DNA of 64,000 nucleotides from the NCBI GenBank assembly GCA_910575775.1, contig CAJTEY010000014.1, forward strand, positions 1 to 64,000, read 5' to 3'. The position numbers and the translations under genes were made by a program. Origin of the DNA: Lachnospiraceae bacterium (GTDB lineage: Bacteria > Bacillota > Clostridia > Lachnospirales > Lachnospiraceae). The notes under the pieces are model-generated. The model did not search any database and was not told the DNA's origin. It saw only the letters and a program-made list of their open reading frames with translations. Of the stretch, positions 16,616 through 25,192 are shown piece by piece; position 1 is the stretch's first letter; every line of letters starts with the position of its first letter.

Positions 16616-17386
16616 ATGAAAAATTATTCGGAGGATGCAGACAGACAGTATCACATACAGGTGGCGGCAGGGGAAGTGGGGCGTTATGTGATTATGCCCG
16701 GTGATCCCAAGCGGTGCGTGAAGATTGCACAGTATTTTGACGATCCTGTTCTGATAGCGGATAACAGGGAATATATTACTTACACTGGAACATTGGACGG
16801 AGTAAAGGTCAGCGTGACTTCTACGGGCATCGGCGGCCCTTCTGCAGCCATTGCTATGGAGGAGCTTGTGCGCTGCGGCGCGGATACTTTCCTGCGCATC
16901 GGCACATGCGGCGGTATGCAGAAAGAGGTAAAGAGCGGTGACGTTGTGATTGCCACCGGGGCGATCCGTATGGAGGGGACGAGCAGGGAGTATGCGCCCA
17001 TCGAGTTCCCGGCGGTGGCGGATCTGGAGGTAGCCAATGCGCTTGTGGAGGCGGCGCGGGTGAAGGGCTGTCCTTTCCACACGGGCGTGGTGCAGGCCAA
17101 GGATTCTTTTTATGGACAGCACGAGCCGGAGACGAAGCCGGTAAGTTATGAACTGATGAATAAGTGGGAAGCATGGAAACGACTTGGATGTCTGGCCTCC
17201 GAGATGGAATCGGCGGCGCTCTTTACGGTGGCGAGTTATCTGCGGGTGAGGGCCGGAGCCTGTTTCCTCGTGGTGGCAAATCAGGAACGGGAGAAACTGG
17301 GTTTGGAAAACCCGGTAGTGCATGACACGGACATGGCGATCCGGGTGGCTGTGGAGGCGGTGCGCGGCTTGATCGGGAGAGACTGA
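16616..17386 (+). CDS. udp: Uridine phosphorylase
   Basis: A 256-residue nucleoside phosphorylase of the PNP/UDP superfamily. The phosphate-binding start [15 protein letters not shown], the [17 protein letters not shown] segment, RIGTCGG and the ribose/phosphate contact SEMESAALF (around 200-208) all match Udp. It splits uridine (and perhaps deoxyuridine) with phosphate into uracil and (deoxy)ribose-1-phosphate in the cytoplasm. AAGAAAGGA precedes the ATG. It lies 81 bases after the aldolase gene and may share its transcript, suggesting that the sugar moiety is fed into the neighbouring kinase/aldolase step. Confidence 0.92.
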   Translation: MKNYSEDADRQYHIQVAAGEVGRYVIMPGDPKRCVKIAQYFDDPVLIADNREYITYTGTLDGVKVSVTSTGIGGPSAAIAMEELVRCGADTFLRIGTCGGMQKEVKSGDVVIATGAIRMEGTSREYAPIEFPAVADLEVANALVEAARVKGCPFHTGVVQAKDSFYGQHEPETKPVSYELMNKWEAWKRLGCLASEMESAALFTVASYLRVRAGACFLVVANQEREKLGLENPVVHDTDMAIRVAVEAVRGLIGRD

Positions 17387-17436
17387 GAGAAGGAAAACGT
17401 GCCACTGCAGAACACTGTTCCGATATGGAGGTGTAT

Positions 17437-18822
17437 ATGAAATATGACGTAATTATCATCGGCGCGGGGCCGGGAGGCATCTATTCGGCTTACGAGCTGA
17501 TGCGGCAGAAGACGGATCTGAAGATAGCGGTATTTGAGGCGGGACATGCGCTGGAGAAACGGCAGTGCCCCATTGATGGGGACAAGGTGAAATCCTGCGT
17601 GAAGTGTTCCTGCTGTTCGATTATGAGCGGCTTTGGCGGCGCAGGCGCCTTTTCTGACGGAAAATATAATATTACCAACGATTTCGGCGGCACGCTCCAC
17701 GAACATGTGGGCAAGAAAAAGGCCATAGATCTGATGCGCTATGTGGACGAGATCAACATGAAGTACGGAGGCGAGGGGACGAGACTGTATTCTACGGCAG
17801 GCACCCATTTCAAGAAGCTGTGCCTGCAGAACAATCTGAATCTGCTGGACGCTTCCGTGCGTCATCTGGGGACGGATATCAATTATATCGTTCTGGAAAA
17901 TCTGTATGCGGAACTGAAAAACCAGGTGGAATTTTACTTTGACACGCCGGTTCTTTCGGTGGAGCGGATGGAAGACGGCTATCGCGTGATCTGTGAAAAG
18001 GGCGCCCACGAATGTGACAAATGTGTCATATCTGTGGGGCGAAGCGGCAGCAAATGGATGGAGAAGGTCTGCGGGGAGCTTGCCATCCCCACGAAATCGA
18101 ACCGGGTAGACATCGGTGTGCGTGTGGAGCTTCCGGCGGTGATATTCTCCCATCTGACAGACGAACTTTATGAGAGCAAAATCGTTTACCGTACAGAAAA
18201 ATTTGAGGACAGCGTGAGAACTTTCTGTATGAATCCGCATGGAATTGTGGTTAATGAGAATACGAACGGGATCGTGACGGTCAACGGTCACAGCTATGAA
18301 GGGGCGGAGAAACAGACGGAAAATACAAACTTTGCCCTTCTTGTTGCCAAACATTTCTCGGAGCCGTTTAAGGACAGCAACGGTTACGGGGAGAGCATTG
18401 CCAGACTTTCCAATATGCTGGGCGGAGGTGTGATTGTACAGCGGTTCGGGGATCTGGTGCGGGGCAGAAGGAGCAACGCCAAGCGGATTGAGGAGGGGAT
18501 CATTGAGCCTACCCTGGCCGCAACGCCGGGAGATTTAAGCCTTGTACTTCCGAAACGCATTCTGGACGGCATTATCGAGATGATCTATGCGCTTGACAAA
18601 ATTGCACCCGGCACGGCCAACGATGATACGCTGATGTACGGTGTGGAGGTTAAGTTCTATAATATGGAAGTGGAGATCGACGAGCATCTGGAGACAAAGT
18701 ACAAAGGGCTCTACATCATCGGTGACGGAAGCGGGGTGACCCATTCCCTGTCCCACGCGTCAGCCAGCGGGGTATTTGTGGCGCGAGAGATTGCGGGAGA
18801 GCAGCAGAGGATGTTTGGATGA
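17437..18822 (+). CDS. FAD-dependent dehydrogenase (COG2509-type) with a cysteine cluster
   Basis: A 461-residue flavoprotein. It opens with a Rossmann fingerprint (VIIIGAGPGGIYSAYEL, GxGxxG at 9-14), followed by the FAD ribose-binding Glu in AVFEAGH. A cysteine cluster (KSCVKCSCCSIMSGFGGAG, around 54-72) and SDGKYN are hallmarks of the COG2509 group of uncharacterised FAD oxidoreductases. The end has the second FAD contact GDGSGVTHSLSHA. GGAGG seven bases upstream fixes the start at 17437 rather than the ATG at 17425. It may belong to the udp transcript (50-base gap). The substrate is unknown. Confidence 0.85.
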   Translation: MKYDVIIIGAGPGGIYSAYELMRQKTDLKIAVFEAGHALEKRQCPIDGDKVKSCVKCSCCSIMSGFGGAGAFSDGKYNITNDFGGTLHEHVGKKKAIDLMRYVDEINMKYGGEGTRLYSTAGTHFKKLCLQNNLNLLDASVRHLGTDINYIVLENLYAELKNQVEFYFDTPVLSVERMEDGYRVICEKGAHECDKCVISVGRSGSKWMEKVCGELAIPTKSNRVDIGVRVELPAVIFSHLTDELYESKIVYRTEKFEDSVRTFCMNPHGIVVNENTNGIVTVNGHSYEGAEKQTENTNFALLVAKHFSEPFKDSNGYGESIARLSNMLGGGVIVQRFGDLVRGRRSNAKRIEEGIIEPTLAATPGDLSLVLPKRILDGIIEMIYALDKIAPGTANDDTLMYGVEVKFYNMEVEIDEHLETKYKGLYIIGDGSGVTHSLSHASASGVFVAREIAGEQQRMFG

Positions 18823-18929
18823 CGGATGGACGCTTGGCGGCCGGCGAAGAGCTTTACAGCACAGGCAGTTACAGATGTGCATGATTACAAATACATGAGG
18901 CGTGCAACGTCTCAGAACGGAGGTATTAC

Positions 18930-19805
18930 ATGGTTTTAGGAGCATTGGAGGCAGGCGGCACAAAGATGGTGTGTGCCATCGGAAACGAGAAAGGTGAGAT
19001 TCTGGAGCAGATTTCCATTCCTACAGAGACACCGGAGATTACCGTGCCGAAACTCCTTTCCTTCTTTAAAGGGAAAGAGATCGAGGCGCTGGGCATCGGG
19101 TGTTTCGGACCGATTGACGTGGACAGAACGTCTGAAACGTACGGCTATATCACGACTACGCCGAAGCTCGCGTGGCAGAACTGTGATATCGTGGGCGCCT
19201 TTAAGAGGGAACTGGGTGTGCCCGTAGGATTCGATACCGATGTCAATGGCTCTGCGCTTGGTGAATACACCTGGGGTATTGCGAAGGGACTGCACAGCTG
19301 CATCTACATCACGATCGGCACGGGTGTGGGTGTGGGCGTGATCGTGGACGGTAATCTCATACACGGAATGATGCACCCGGAGGGCGGACATGTACTGCTG
19401 AACAGACACCCGGAGGATACATACGAGGGCTTCTGTCCTTTCCACAAAAACTGCATGGAAGGTCTGGCGGCCGGCCCTGCCATCGAGGGGAGATGGGGCA
19501 GGAAAGCAGTCGAGCTTGCCGACAAGGCCGAGGTCTGGGAGATGGAGGCGTACTATATTGCGCAGGCGCTTGTGGATTATACCATGCTTGTTTCCCCGCA
19601 GCGCATCATACTTGGCGGCGGCGTCATGCATCAGACACAGCTTCTGCCGCTGGTGCGCGAGAAGTTTAAGGAGCTGATGAACGATTATATCAGGACGAAG
19701 GAGATCGCAGATCTGGACAGCTATATCGTGGTACAGAGTCTGGATGACAAGCAGGGCATCATGGGAGCGCTGAAGCTGGGAATGATGGAGCTGGAGAGAA
19801 AATAG
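18930..19805 (+). CDS. scrK: ROK-family fructokinase
   Basis: A 291-residue kinase that phosphorylates fructose (possibly mannose) at C6. The ATP loop is GALEAGGTKMVCAIG (residues 3-17), the catalytic Asp lies in GFDTDVNGSALGE, and the ROK signature is GTGVGVGVIVDG. A structural zinc site of the bacterial fructokinase branch is present as GGHV, CPFHKNC (one His from GGH and Cys/His/Cys from the latter). The closing GGGVM segment fits ScrK/YdhR proteins. AACGGAGGTATT precedes the ATG. A bidirectional terminator follows. Confidence 0.9.
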   Translation: MVLGALEAGGTKMVCAIGNEKGEILEQISIPTETPEITVPKLLSFFKGKEIEALGIGCFGPIDVDRTSETYGYITTTPKLAWQNCDIVGAFKRELGVPVGFDTDVNGSALGEYTWGIAKGLHSCIYITIGTGVGVGVIVDGNLIHGMMHPEGGHVLLNRHPEDTYEGFCPFHKNCMEGLAAGPAIEGRWGRKAVELADKAEVWEMEAYYIAQALVDYTMLVSPQRIILGGGVMHQTQLLPLVREKFKELMNDYIRTKEIADLDSYIVVQSLDDKQGIMGALKLGMMELERK

Positions 19806-19817
19806 GCTGAAAAAAGG

Positions 19818-19853
19818 AAACGCCTCTTTGTGCAGATGACAGAGAGGCGTTTT
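19818..19853 (+). terminator. Bidirectional terminator between fructokinase and esterase genes
   Basis: AAACGCCTCT (19818-19827) pairs with AGAGGCGTTT (19843-19852), followed by TTTTG on the plus strand and by a CCTTTTTT run on the minus strand, so it can serve both converging genes. Confidence 0.85.
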
Positions 19854-19861
19854 TGTGTACA

Positions 19862-20986
19862 TTAATTGATTCTTGAAAAGTAATCCCGCAGATATTCCGT
19901 CAGTAACCGTGCCGCCCGCCGGTGGGACGGTTCTCCGGGATGGTTGTTGGAGCCGACCGTTTCCTCGGTGAGGAGCGGCAGCTGCAGGTAAATGACGTTG
20001 TGATCACCGCTTTCCTTCATATAGCGGGTCATGGCATCATTGATGGCAAAGGAAAGATCGTAGCCAATCATGCCGTAGCACCAGACAATATGTGCCTGCG
20101 GGTTGCATTTTCGAAGCAGCTGCAGGAAGGAAACCACGGCGTCCTTGAAGCGGTTTAAATCCGTCTCCACAAAAGTGCCGTCCGGGTTCAGATGCTGCTT
20201 AAAGGTCTGTCCCGTGGCGGGGTCATGCCAGGCGGGCTGCTGGAAAGCGGAGGCATCGTTGGTTCCCAGATTGACGATCACGGCGTCCGTCTTTCTCGCG
20301 GAAAAATCATAAGGAGTGAAAGCGCCGAGGCTTTCGTTTTTAGGACCGCAGCAGAGACCGCAGAGCTGTTCGTAGCGGGAGGGAATTTTGCAGTTCGGGT
20401 TGTTGTCCCAGCCGGACAGTACGCCCCAGCCGCCCTTGGAGATGATATAGGCGTCCGCGCCGAGGGCATCTGCGGTCATTTTCGTGTAATCGCGGCTGTA
20501 GCTCATGTACATCGGAATCCAGTCGAGATCCCCTTTCGCCCCATAGGTGCCCTCCCCGGAGGTAATGCTGTCACCCACAAATTCCAGGGTATATTTTCCT
20601 TTGGGAACAGGATAAAAGCTGCCGTTTGCCTGAAAGCCGCAGACGATGAGGCAGCAGTCCTCGTCTTCAATCATGGCCTGTGTTTCTCTCGTGATACGCA
20701 CATTTTTAACGGGTTCTTCACTCATGCCGCGGAACAGACACAGAGACTGGATTCCCGGCATAAGCATCTGCCGGCTTATAAGTTCCCGGTTGACTTCTAT
20801 GGTCACCCACATTTCAAGAGCGTGCCAGCTGACTTCCAGATCAACCCAAAGTTCCGAGCCTGACACGTTCAGTTCCACCGCGCTTCCGTTAAAAAAGAGC
20901 GGCAGCGGGCATGTTCCGGGAACCGTGCGCCCGTGCACTTTGTAATGGGGGATATCGCTGAGAGGGTATTTCTTTAATTGGGACAT
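19862..20986 (-). CDS. SGNH/GDSL esterase with CE2-type jelly-roll, probably a sugar deacetylase
   Basis: A 374-residue protein. The first 125 residues form a strand-rich jelly-roll of the carbohydrate-esterase-2 type, followed by an SGNH hydrolase domain with FVGDSITSGEG (S140 nucleophile), GGWGV (block II Gly), NLGTND (block III Asn) and the C-terminal NNHPGEPSHRRAA holding the catalytic His. CE2 enzymes remove acetyl groups from xylo- or gluco-oligosaccharides. There is no signal peptide, so it should act inside the cell on imported oligosaccharides. It lies convergent to the fructokinase gene; a TTCC-type upstream stretch gives AAGGAAGG as ribosome site. Confidence 0.88.
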   Translation of the reverse strand: MSQLKKYPLSDIPHYKVHGRTVPGTCPLPLFFNGSAVELNVSGSELWVDLEVSWHALEMWVTIEVNRELISRQMLMPGIQSLCLFRGMSEEPVKNVRITRETQAMIEDEDCCLIVCGFQANGSFYPVPKGKYTLEFVGDSITSGEGTYGAKGDLDWIPMYMSYSRDYTKMTADALGADAYIISKGGWGVLSGWDNNPNCKIPSRYEQLCGLCCGPKNESLGAFTPYDFSARKTDAVIVNLGTNDASAFQQPAWHDPATGQTFKQHLNPDGTFVETDLNRFKDAVVSFLQLLRKCNPQAHIVWCYGMIGYDLSFAINDAMTRYMKESGDHNVIYLQLPLLTEETVGSNNHPGEPSHRRAARLLTEYLRDYFSRIN

Positions 20987-21035
20987 AGGCTGTTACCTTC
21001 CTTTTCTTTTTATGATCCGGGGCATGAAATCAGAC

Positions 21036-21533
21036 TTAGGATGACTGATGATGACGGCCGTTTCGAGGGTTGTTTTCTTCCATCATGGCGTCCATATATC
21101 CTCTGTCCCAGAGCAGAATGCGCAGTTTTTTCGCGGCTTCCACGGCGGGTGAGGTAAAATACTGGTTTGTCATAACGGCGCCGACCATGCGCTCATAGTA
21201 AGCCTGGCCGCCGTAGGTACGAAGCACGGCCTCCACGCCGACGGGGCCGCTGTAGCGTTTGCACTGGACGGCATAGGTGACACCGTCCTTTTCCGCCAGA
21301 ATATCTACGCCGAAGTCACCGCTTCCGCGTGTAACCTCCACATCAATAAAGCCCTGGGCCCGCAGAAGATCGGCGCAGAAAAATTCAAAATCATGTCCTT
21401 CCAGCTCGTCCATTCTGCTTGCGCGCCGATCCCGCCTGCGGCGGAGGAAAAAATCGATCAGTATGATAAGTACTGCCATAAAGGCGATGAAGCCGATCAG
21501 GACAGCGAGAACCGTTATGTTTGACTGTGTCAT
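21036..21533 (-). CDS. Membrane-anchored Mrr-like restriction endonuclease-fold protein
   Basis: A 165-residue protein: one membrane helix (about 7-28), a basic stop-transfer patch (RRRRDRRASR), then an Mrr_cat domain. The nuclease core reads F..FCADLLRAQGF, GDFGVDILAE and YAVQCKRY (the D-x(n)-QxK variant of PD-(D/E)xK), followed by the G-G-Q-A-Y-Y helix. Proteins of this build cut DNA, often methylated or invading DNA, but the membrane-tethered short forms have no settled role. Divergent from spmB with 184 bases between. No methyltransferase is nearby. Confidence 0.85.
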   Translation of the reverse strand: MTQSNITVLAVLIGFIAFMAVLIILIDFFLRRRRDRRASRMDELEGHDFEFFCADLLRAQGFIDVEVTRGSGDFGVDILAEKDGVTYAVQCKRYSGPVGVEAVLRTYGGQAYYERMVGAVMTNQYFTSPAVEAAKKLRILLWDRGYMDAMMEENNPRNGRHHQSS

Positions 21534-21717
21534 AAAATCTCCGTTCTACGGCGTGCGCAGGCATTTCTTATGGCATGCGCTGCCGTTATGCCGGGTTAAG
21601 CCGAGAGGCCGCCGGTTTTTGCTGACATGATATATCGTAGCAGGATTTCTGTCATTTATCAACATTTGTGCAGGGATAAAAGTGTGGGACTGCGCATAAA
21701 TTTTATAAAACCAGTTT

Positions 21718-22263
21718 ATGGGTCTGCGCATGGCATCTGTCCTATCCAATATTTCCAACATCATTATTCCTGTCATTCTTTTTTATATTGTGGCTTACGG
21801 CATCTCCAACCGCTGTAATGTGTATGAGGATTTTATCCGGGGCGCGAAAGACGGTTTTCACACGGTGATACAGATCATGCCCACCTTAATCGGGCTGATG
21901 GTAGCGGTGGGCGTTTTGCGGGCTTCGGGCTTTTTGGAATTTGTCGGGGGGCTGTTTGTCGGCGTGGCCGACAGGCTCGGATTTTCCTCTGAACTGGTTC
22001 CGCTTATGCTTGTTAAGATGTTTTCCTCCTCAGCAGCCACAGGGCTGGTCCTGGATATTTTTAAAAATCATGGGCCGGATTCCCTGATCGGACTCACCAC
22101 GTCCATAATGATGAGCTGCACGGAAACGATCTTTTATACGATGAGCGTATATTTTCTGGCGGCAAAGGTCACAAAGACGCGTCATACACTTAAGGGGGCG
22201 CTGCTGGCCACGCTGGCAGGGATTGCGGCAAGTATTGTGCTGGCAGGGAGGATGTTCGCCTAG
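21718..22263 (+). CDS. spmB: Spore maturation protein B
   Basis: A 181-residue membrane protein with about four to five helices, of the nucleoside-transporter-gate family. The segment DGFHTVIQIMPTLIGLMVAV and MLVKMFSSSAATGLVLDIF match SpmB, which with SpmA helps dehydrate the spore core. SpmA normally lies directly upstream but is absent here; a Mrr-like gene is divergent instead. The start is uncertain: neither the ATG at 21718 nor that at 21730 has a recognisable ribosome site, and a CATAAA...TTTATG inverted repeat overlaps 21718. Confidence 0.85.
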   Translation: MGLRMASVLSNISNIIIPVILFYIVAYGISNRCNVYEDFIRGAKDGFHTVIQIMPTLIGLMVAVGVLRASGFLEFVGGLFVGVADRLGFSSELVPLMLVKMFSSSAATGLVLDIFKNHGPDSLIGLTTSIMMSCTETIFYTMSVYFLAAKVTKTRHTLKGALLATLAGIAASIVLAGRMFA

Positions 22264-22333
22264 TGCTGGGGAAATATAAGGAACGGTTTTCTTTACGAAT
22301 TTGCATTATAAAAGTCAACATATCATTTATATC

Positions 22334-22365
22334 AGAAACGGCGCTCCATATGGGGCGCCGTTTCT
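22334..22365 (+). terminator. Hairpin downstream of spmB
   Basis: AGAAACGGCGC (22334-22344) and GCGCCGTTTCT (22355-22365) pair perfectly around a ten-base loop. The following bases are GTGTGTG rather than T, so termination may be weak. Confidence 0.55.
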
Positions 22366-22683
22366 GTGTGTGAGAAGGATAGAAATGTTGGTTCAAATAT
22401 ATGTCAACAGCAGCTTTAAAGGCATGCTGTTATGCTTTGTCGAAGCCGGTCGGCACCAGGTCAGCGCCGGCGACTCCATTGTATGTGTAGTGTAACCACT
22501 GCTAAAGAATCTGATTCATTCATCCCTGCGGATCGAATGTTCTGATCAAGCTCTGTCTTAACTACAAGTAACACTATACAGGCTATTTGTGAATGTGATG
22601 TGTCAAAATTCGAAAGAAAAAAGAAAGAAAATATAAATTAAAATTTATAATTAGTACTTTAGGGAGAAGGCTCGTTTTCATAA

Positions 22684-22715
22684 AGTTTGACTTTCAAACT
22701 AATTTTTGTTACACT
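22684..22715 (+). promoter_or_regulatory. FabT-box-like operator overlapping the promoter of the MarR gene
   Basis: AGTTTGA-CTT-TCAAACT (22684-22700) is a perfect 7+3+7 palindrome with the same layout as the FabT site known from Lactococcus and Streptococcus (AGTTTGATTATCAAATT). It overlaps the -35 of TTGACT (22687-22692), 17 bp, TACACT (22710-22715). Autorepression is the natural reading. Confidence 0.7.
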
Positions 22716-22759
22716 GTTTGGAGATTGAAACGACATGCTTGTACAGCAGGGGAAAGATA

Positions 22760-23197
22760 ATGGATATCAGCAATACATTGAATGAGGTGCTGGTCAGACT
22801 CTTCCGGGATATTAACACACTGGAGGAGCGGGCGATCAGGACGGAGGAGTATAAGGATGTGACGGCAAATGATATGCACGTCATAGAGGCAATCGGCCCG
22901 GACAGCTCCAAAAATATGACGAGTGTGGCAAGAGAACTCGAGGTTACGACAGGGACACTGACTATAGCAGTCAACGGACTGGTAAAAAAGGGATATGTGG
23001 AAAGAACCCGAAGCGAGGAGGACCGGCGTGTGGTGCTGATTTCACTTTCCGGGAAAGGAAAAGAGGCGTATCTGCATCACCGGCGGTTCCACGAGGAAAT
23101 GATTGACGCAGTCCTGGGGGAACTCTCCGAGGAGGAGCAGAGAGCGCTTGAAAGCGCCCTCTTCAAGCTGACACGGTTTTTTAGGGAAGTGGGTTGA
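22760..23197 (+). CDS. MarR-family regulator, FabT-like
   Basis: A 145-residue MarR protein. The winged helix-turn-helix runs about 50-110 (MTSVARELEVTTGTLTIAV as recognition helix, ERTRSEEDRRVVLISL as the wing) and the flanking helices form the dimer. The N-terminal 'NEVLVRLFRDINTLEERAI' helix and 'TANDMHVIEAIG' resemble FabT, the fatty-acid synthesis repressor that sits ahead of fab genes in Firmicutes. Its own promoter carries a FabT-type palindrome. The start at 22760 has AGGGGAAAG upstream. No fab genes follow: the next gene is on the opposite strand. The regulon is therefore elsewhere on the chromosome, if the assignment is right. Confidence 0.85.
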   Translation: MDISNTLNEVLVRLFRDINTLEERAIRTEEYKDVTANDMHVIEAIGPDSSKNMTSVARELEVTTGTLTIAVNGLVKKGYVERTRSEEDRRVVLISLSGKGKEAYLHHRRFHEEMIDAVLGELSEEEQRALESALFKLTRFFREVG

Positions 23198-23262
23198 AAG
23201 CGCGTTTCACGAATCACGTCTGCCGGGCAGGAATGATGTGCGCCGGCGGCTTTCATCGGACG

Positions 23263-25110
23263 TCACTCCGCCGCCAGCCGTCTCGCCAGTGTCCGATAGT
23301 CAGCAGGGCCGTTCTGCAGCAGGAAAGAATGAAAGCGGTATAAAAATTCTTTGTCATGGAAGACAGCGGTTGTCTGGTTCGGTTCGGACCAGAGGACGGC
23401 TGCCTGTTTTTTTAATTCAAGAATTTCCAGATATCCCAGATAATACTTCAGATAATTGCACGGCTCTTCTGCAATATACTGATAGAGGGCGGCAAGACTT
23501 GCGCTGTCGGTCAATCCAAGACAGTAACAGAGTTTCTGCACATCCTCGAAAGAGGCGTTGTCATAGTGGATAGCGATATCCAGAAGAGAATACAGTCCAA
23601 GCCGGAACTGTCTGTCAAGCCGGCAGACCTGATAGTAGGCGGCAGCTTCAGGGTGGGACTTCCCGGCGAGCTCGATGGCACGGTCAAAGGAACCCAGTTC
23701 CACATACATCGCCCAGCCTTCCACGAATCCGCCGTAGTAGAGGACATTGCCGAGAGGCAGGATATTTTCCTGCTCCTGGTACCGTTTGCTGTATACGGTC
23801 TGGTACAGATGTCCCGGGTAGCCTTCGTGGGCCAGCGTGGTGAAGAGGGACAGATCGTCCTCCGTGTCCTTTGCATTTAAGCAGATCAGATTGTTGCAGA
23901 TGTTGTCGATGGGCGGCATCATGTAAAAAGCGGGAGCGCTGTATGCCTCCAGACTGGCGTCCACATACTTTATGGTTGAGCGGATGGACGCGCTGTTCCT
24001 GCCTGCCGGAATGGGAGGAAATTCTTCGCCGATTTCCGACTGCAGATCGGCAAGAATTTCCTCCGGCGTCATTTCCGGCAGGAGAGAAGGAGACTTGGCA
24101 ATCATCTCTTTTAAAGCCGGGTTCGCTGAGAGAAGAGCAACCAGCGACTCGTAGTTAAAACGCAGGTCTCTGGCGAGAAGACGCTTGATTTCATCTATGT
24201 CGCGGTAGGAACCGGTGCGGAGACGAACGAGCGCCCGGTAGTAGTCCCTGCCGTTTTCCTGGCCGGCCAGACCGCAGGTTGGCTTTCCGGAACCTTTTAA
24301 TACGGTCAGACCGTCCGCCAGATGATCATAGGCAGGAACGACTACTGTAGTCAACAAACGATTGTGCTCAGACACATAGGAATCCACTTCTCCGGCAGTC
24401 AGAATTTCTTTTTCTGTAAGCTGCTGCAGCCTGCTTTTAAAAGTAATTTCCAGGAAATGGGTTCCCTTTTCTATGGAGGAGGCATCCAACAGATCGGAAC
24501 ATTGCCGGATTACCCGGTCAGCCGTCAGATCGGACATAAAAAGTCCGGCATCTGCCTTTTCCTGTTCATAGATGAGAAGTCCCTCGAAGTAAGACGGAAT
24601 CTGGGTGAGGATAGACAGATAGTTTTCGATATCGGCCTTGTCGTCCAGACGGTACTCGGAGAACAGTATTGGCAGCTCCGAGGGCACGCCGGAGGAGGGA
24701 GAGAGCGGTTCCGAGAAATAGGGATAGGAGGCAGTGGAAGCCGCAGCCGCAAGATAACTGTCTAGCAGCTCATAGAGACGGCGGTTTTCATTGTTCAGGG
24801 CATCGGGATCGATGGCGCTCAAATTTTTCCGCGCCAGAGAAAGAGCGTACATCTCGTTCGCGGCATCCCCGGGCTGATAGACGGGCAGGGTTAAGGACGA
24901 CTCATCCACACCGTAGGCGGCCGGATTGTCTATGGTATAGTGGAAATGAATGGGGTTTGCCTGTACTTCGTCTAAGAAGAATGCCTGGGCGAAAGCACTG
25001 AATTTGTTGTCCTGATGCATGCGGCCATACCAATGCAGAGTCAGGATGCTTAGGGCGGTAAACAGAATCAAAACCAGGGTACATTGCCTGGAAGAGAGGG
25101 AATGTTTCAA
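23263..25110 (-). CDS. DUF885-family metallopeptidase-like protein, membrane-anchored
   Basis: A 615-residue protein with one N-terminal membrane helix (about 10-28) and a large extracellular domain of the DUF885 family. The metal-binding motif TLAHEGYPGHLYQ supplies HExxxGH-type ligands, and FVEGWAMYVE downstream supplies the further glutamate, as in related zinc peptidases (M2/M32-like clan). Such proteins are annotated as putative peptidases; the substrate is unknown. The N-terminal anchor with no lipobox suggests a cell-surface enzyme. It is downstream of the diguanylate cyclase gene on the same strand but separated from it by a terminator. Confidence 0.88.
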   Translation of the reverse strand: MKHSLSSRQCTLVLILFTALSILTLHWYGRMHQDNKFSAFAQAFFLDEVQANPIHFHYTIDNPAAYGVDESSLTLPVYQPGDAANEMYALSLARKNLSAIDPDALNNENRRLYELLDSYLAAAASTASYPYFSEPLSPSSGVPSELPILFSEYRLDDKADIENYLSILTQIPSYFEGLLIYEQEKADAGLFMSDLTADRVIRQCSDLLDASSIEKGTHFLEITFKSRLQQLTEKEILTAGEVDSYVSEHNRLLTTVVVPAYDHLADGLTVLKGSGKPTCGLAGQENGRDYYRALVRLRTGSYRDIDEIKRLLARDLRFNYESLVALLSANPALKEMIAKSPSLLPEMTPEEILADLQSEIGEEFPPIPAGRNSASIRSTIKYVDASLEAYSAPAFYMMPPIDNICNNLICLNAKDTEDDLSLFTTLAHEGYPGHLYQTVYSKRYQEQENILPLGNVLYYGGFVEGWAMYVELGSFDRAIELAGKSHPEAAAYYQVCRLDRQFRLGLYSLLDIAIHYDNASFEDVQKLCYCLGLTDSASLAALYQYIAEEPCNYLKYYLGYLEILELKKQAAVLWSEPNQTTAVFHDKEFLYRFHSFLLQNGPADYRTLARRLAAE

Positions 25111-25154
25111 GAGAACACCTGCAGATAAGAATTTGTATTACTATATGAAGAAAG

Positions 25155-25192
25155 TTCAAAAATAATGACCGGATCAAAAAATGATCCGGTCA
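25155..25192 (-). terminator. Terminator overlapping the end of the diguanylate cyclase gene
   Basis: On the minus strand TGACCGGATCA and TGATCCGGTCA pair perfectly (11 bp, 25166-25192) and are followed by TTATTTTTG. The stop codon of the cyclase gene (25174-25176) lies inside the hairpin. Confidence 0.85.

Larger units (their letters stand above)
22264..22759 (+). other. Intergenic region between spmB and the MarR gene
   Basis: The 496 bases contain an 11-bp perfect hairpin (22334-22365), then about 300 AT-rich bases without a credible gene, and finally the palindromic operator and promoter of the MarR gene (22684-22715). A 64-codon open frame at 22301-22495 lacks a ribosome site and family resemblance. 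Confidence 0.5.

Noticed and set aside
17281..18354. 357-codon open frame on the minus strand
   Set aside because: Antisense to the FAD oxidoreductase and the end of udp, which have clear motifs.
22301..22495. 64-codon open frame between spmB and the MarR gene
   Set aside because: No ribosome site, overlaps a hairpin, no recognisable sequence.
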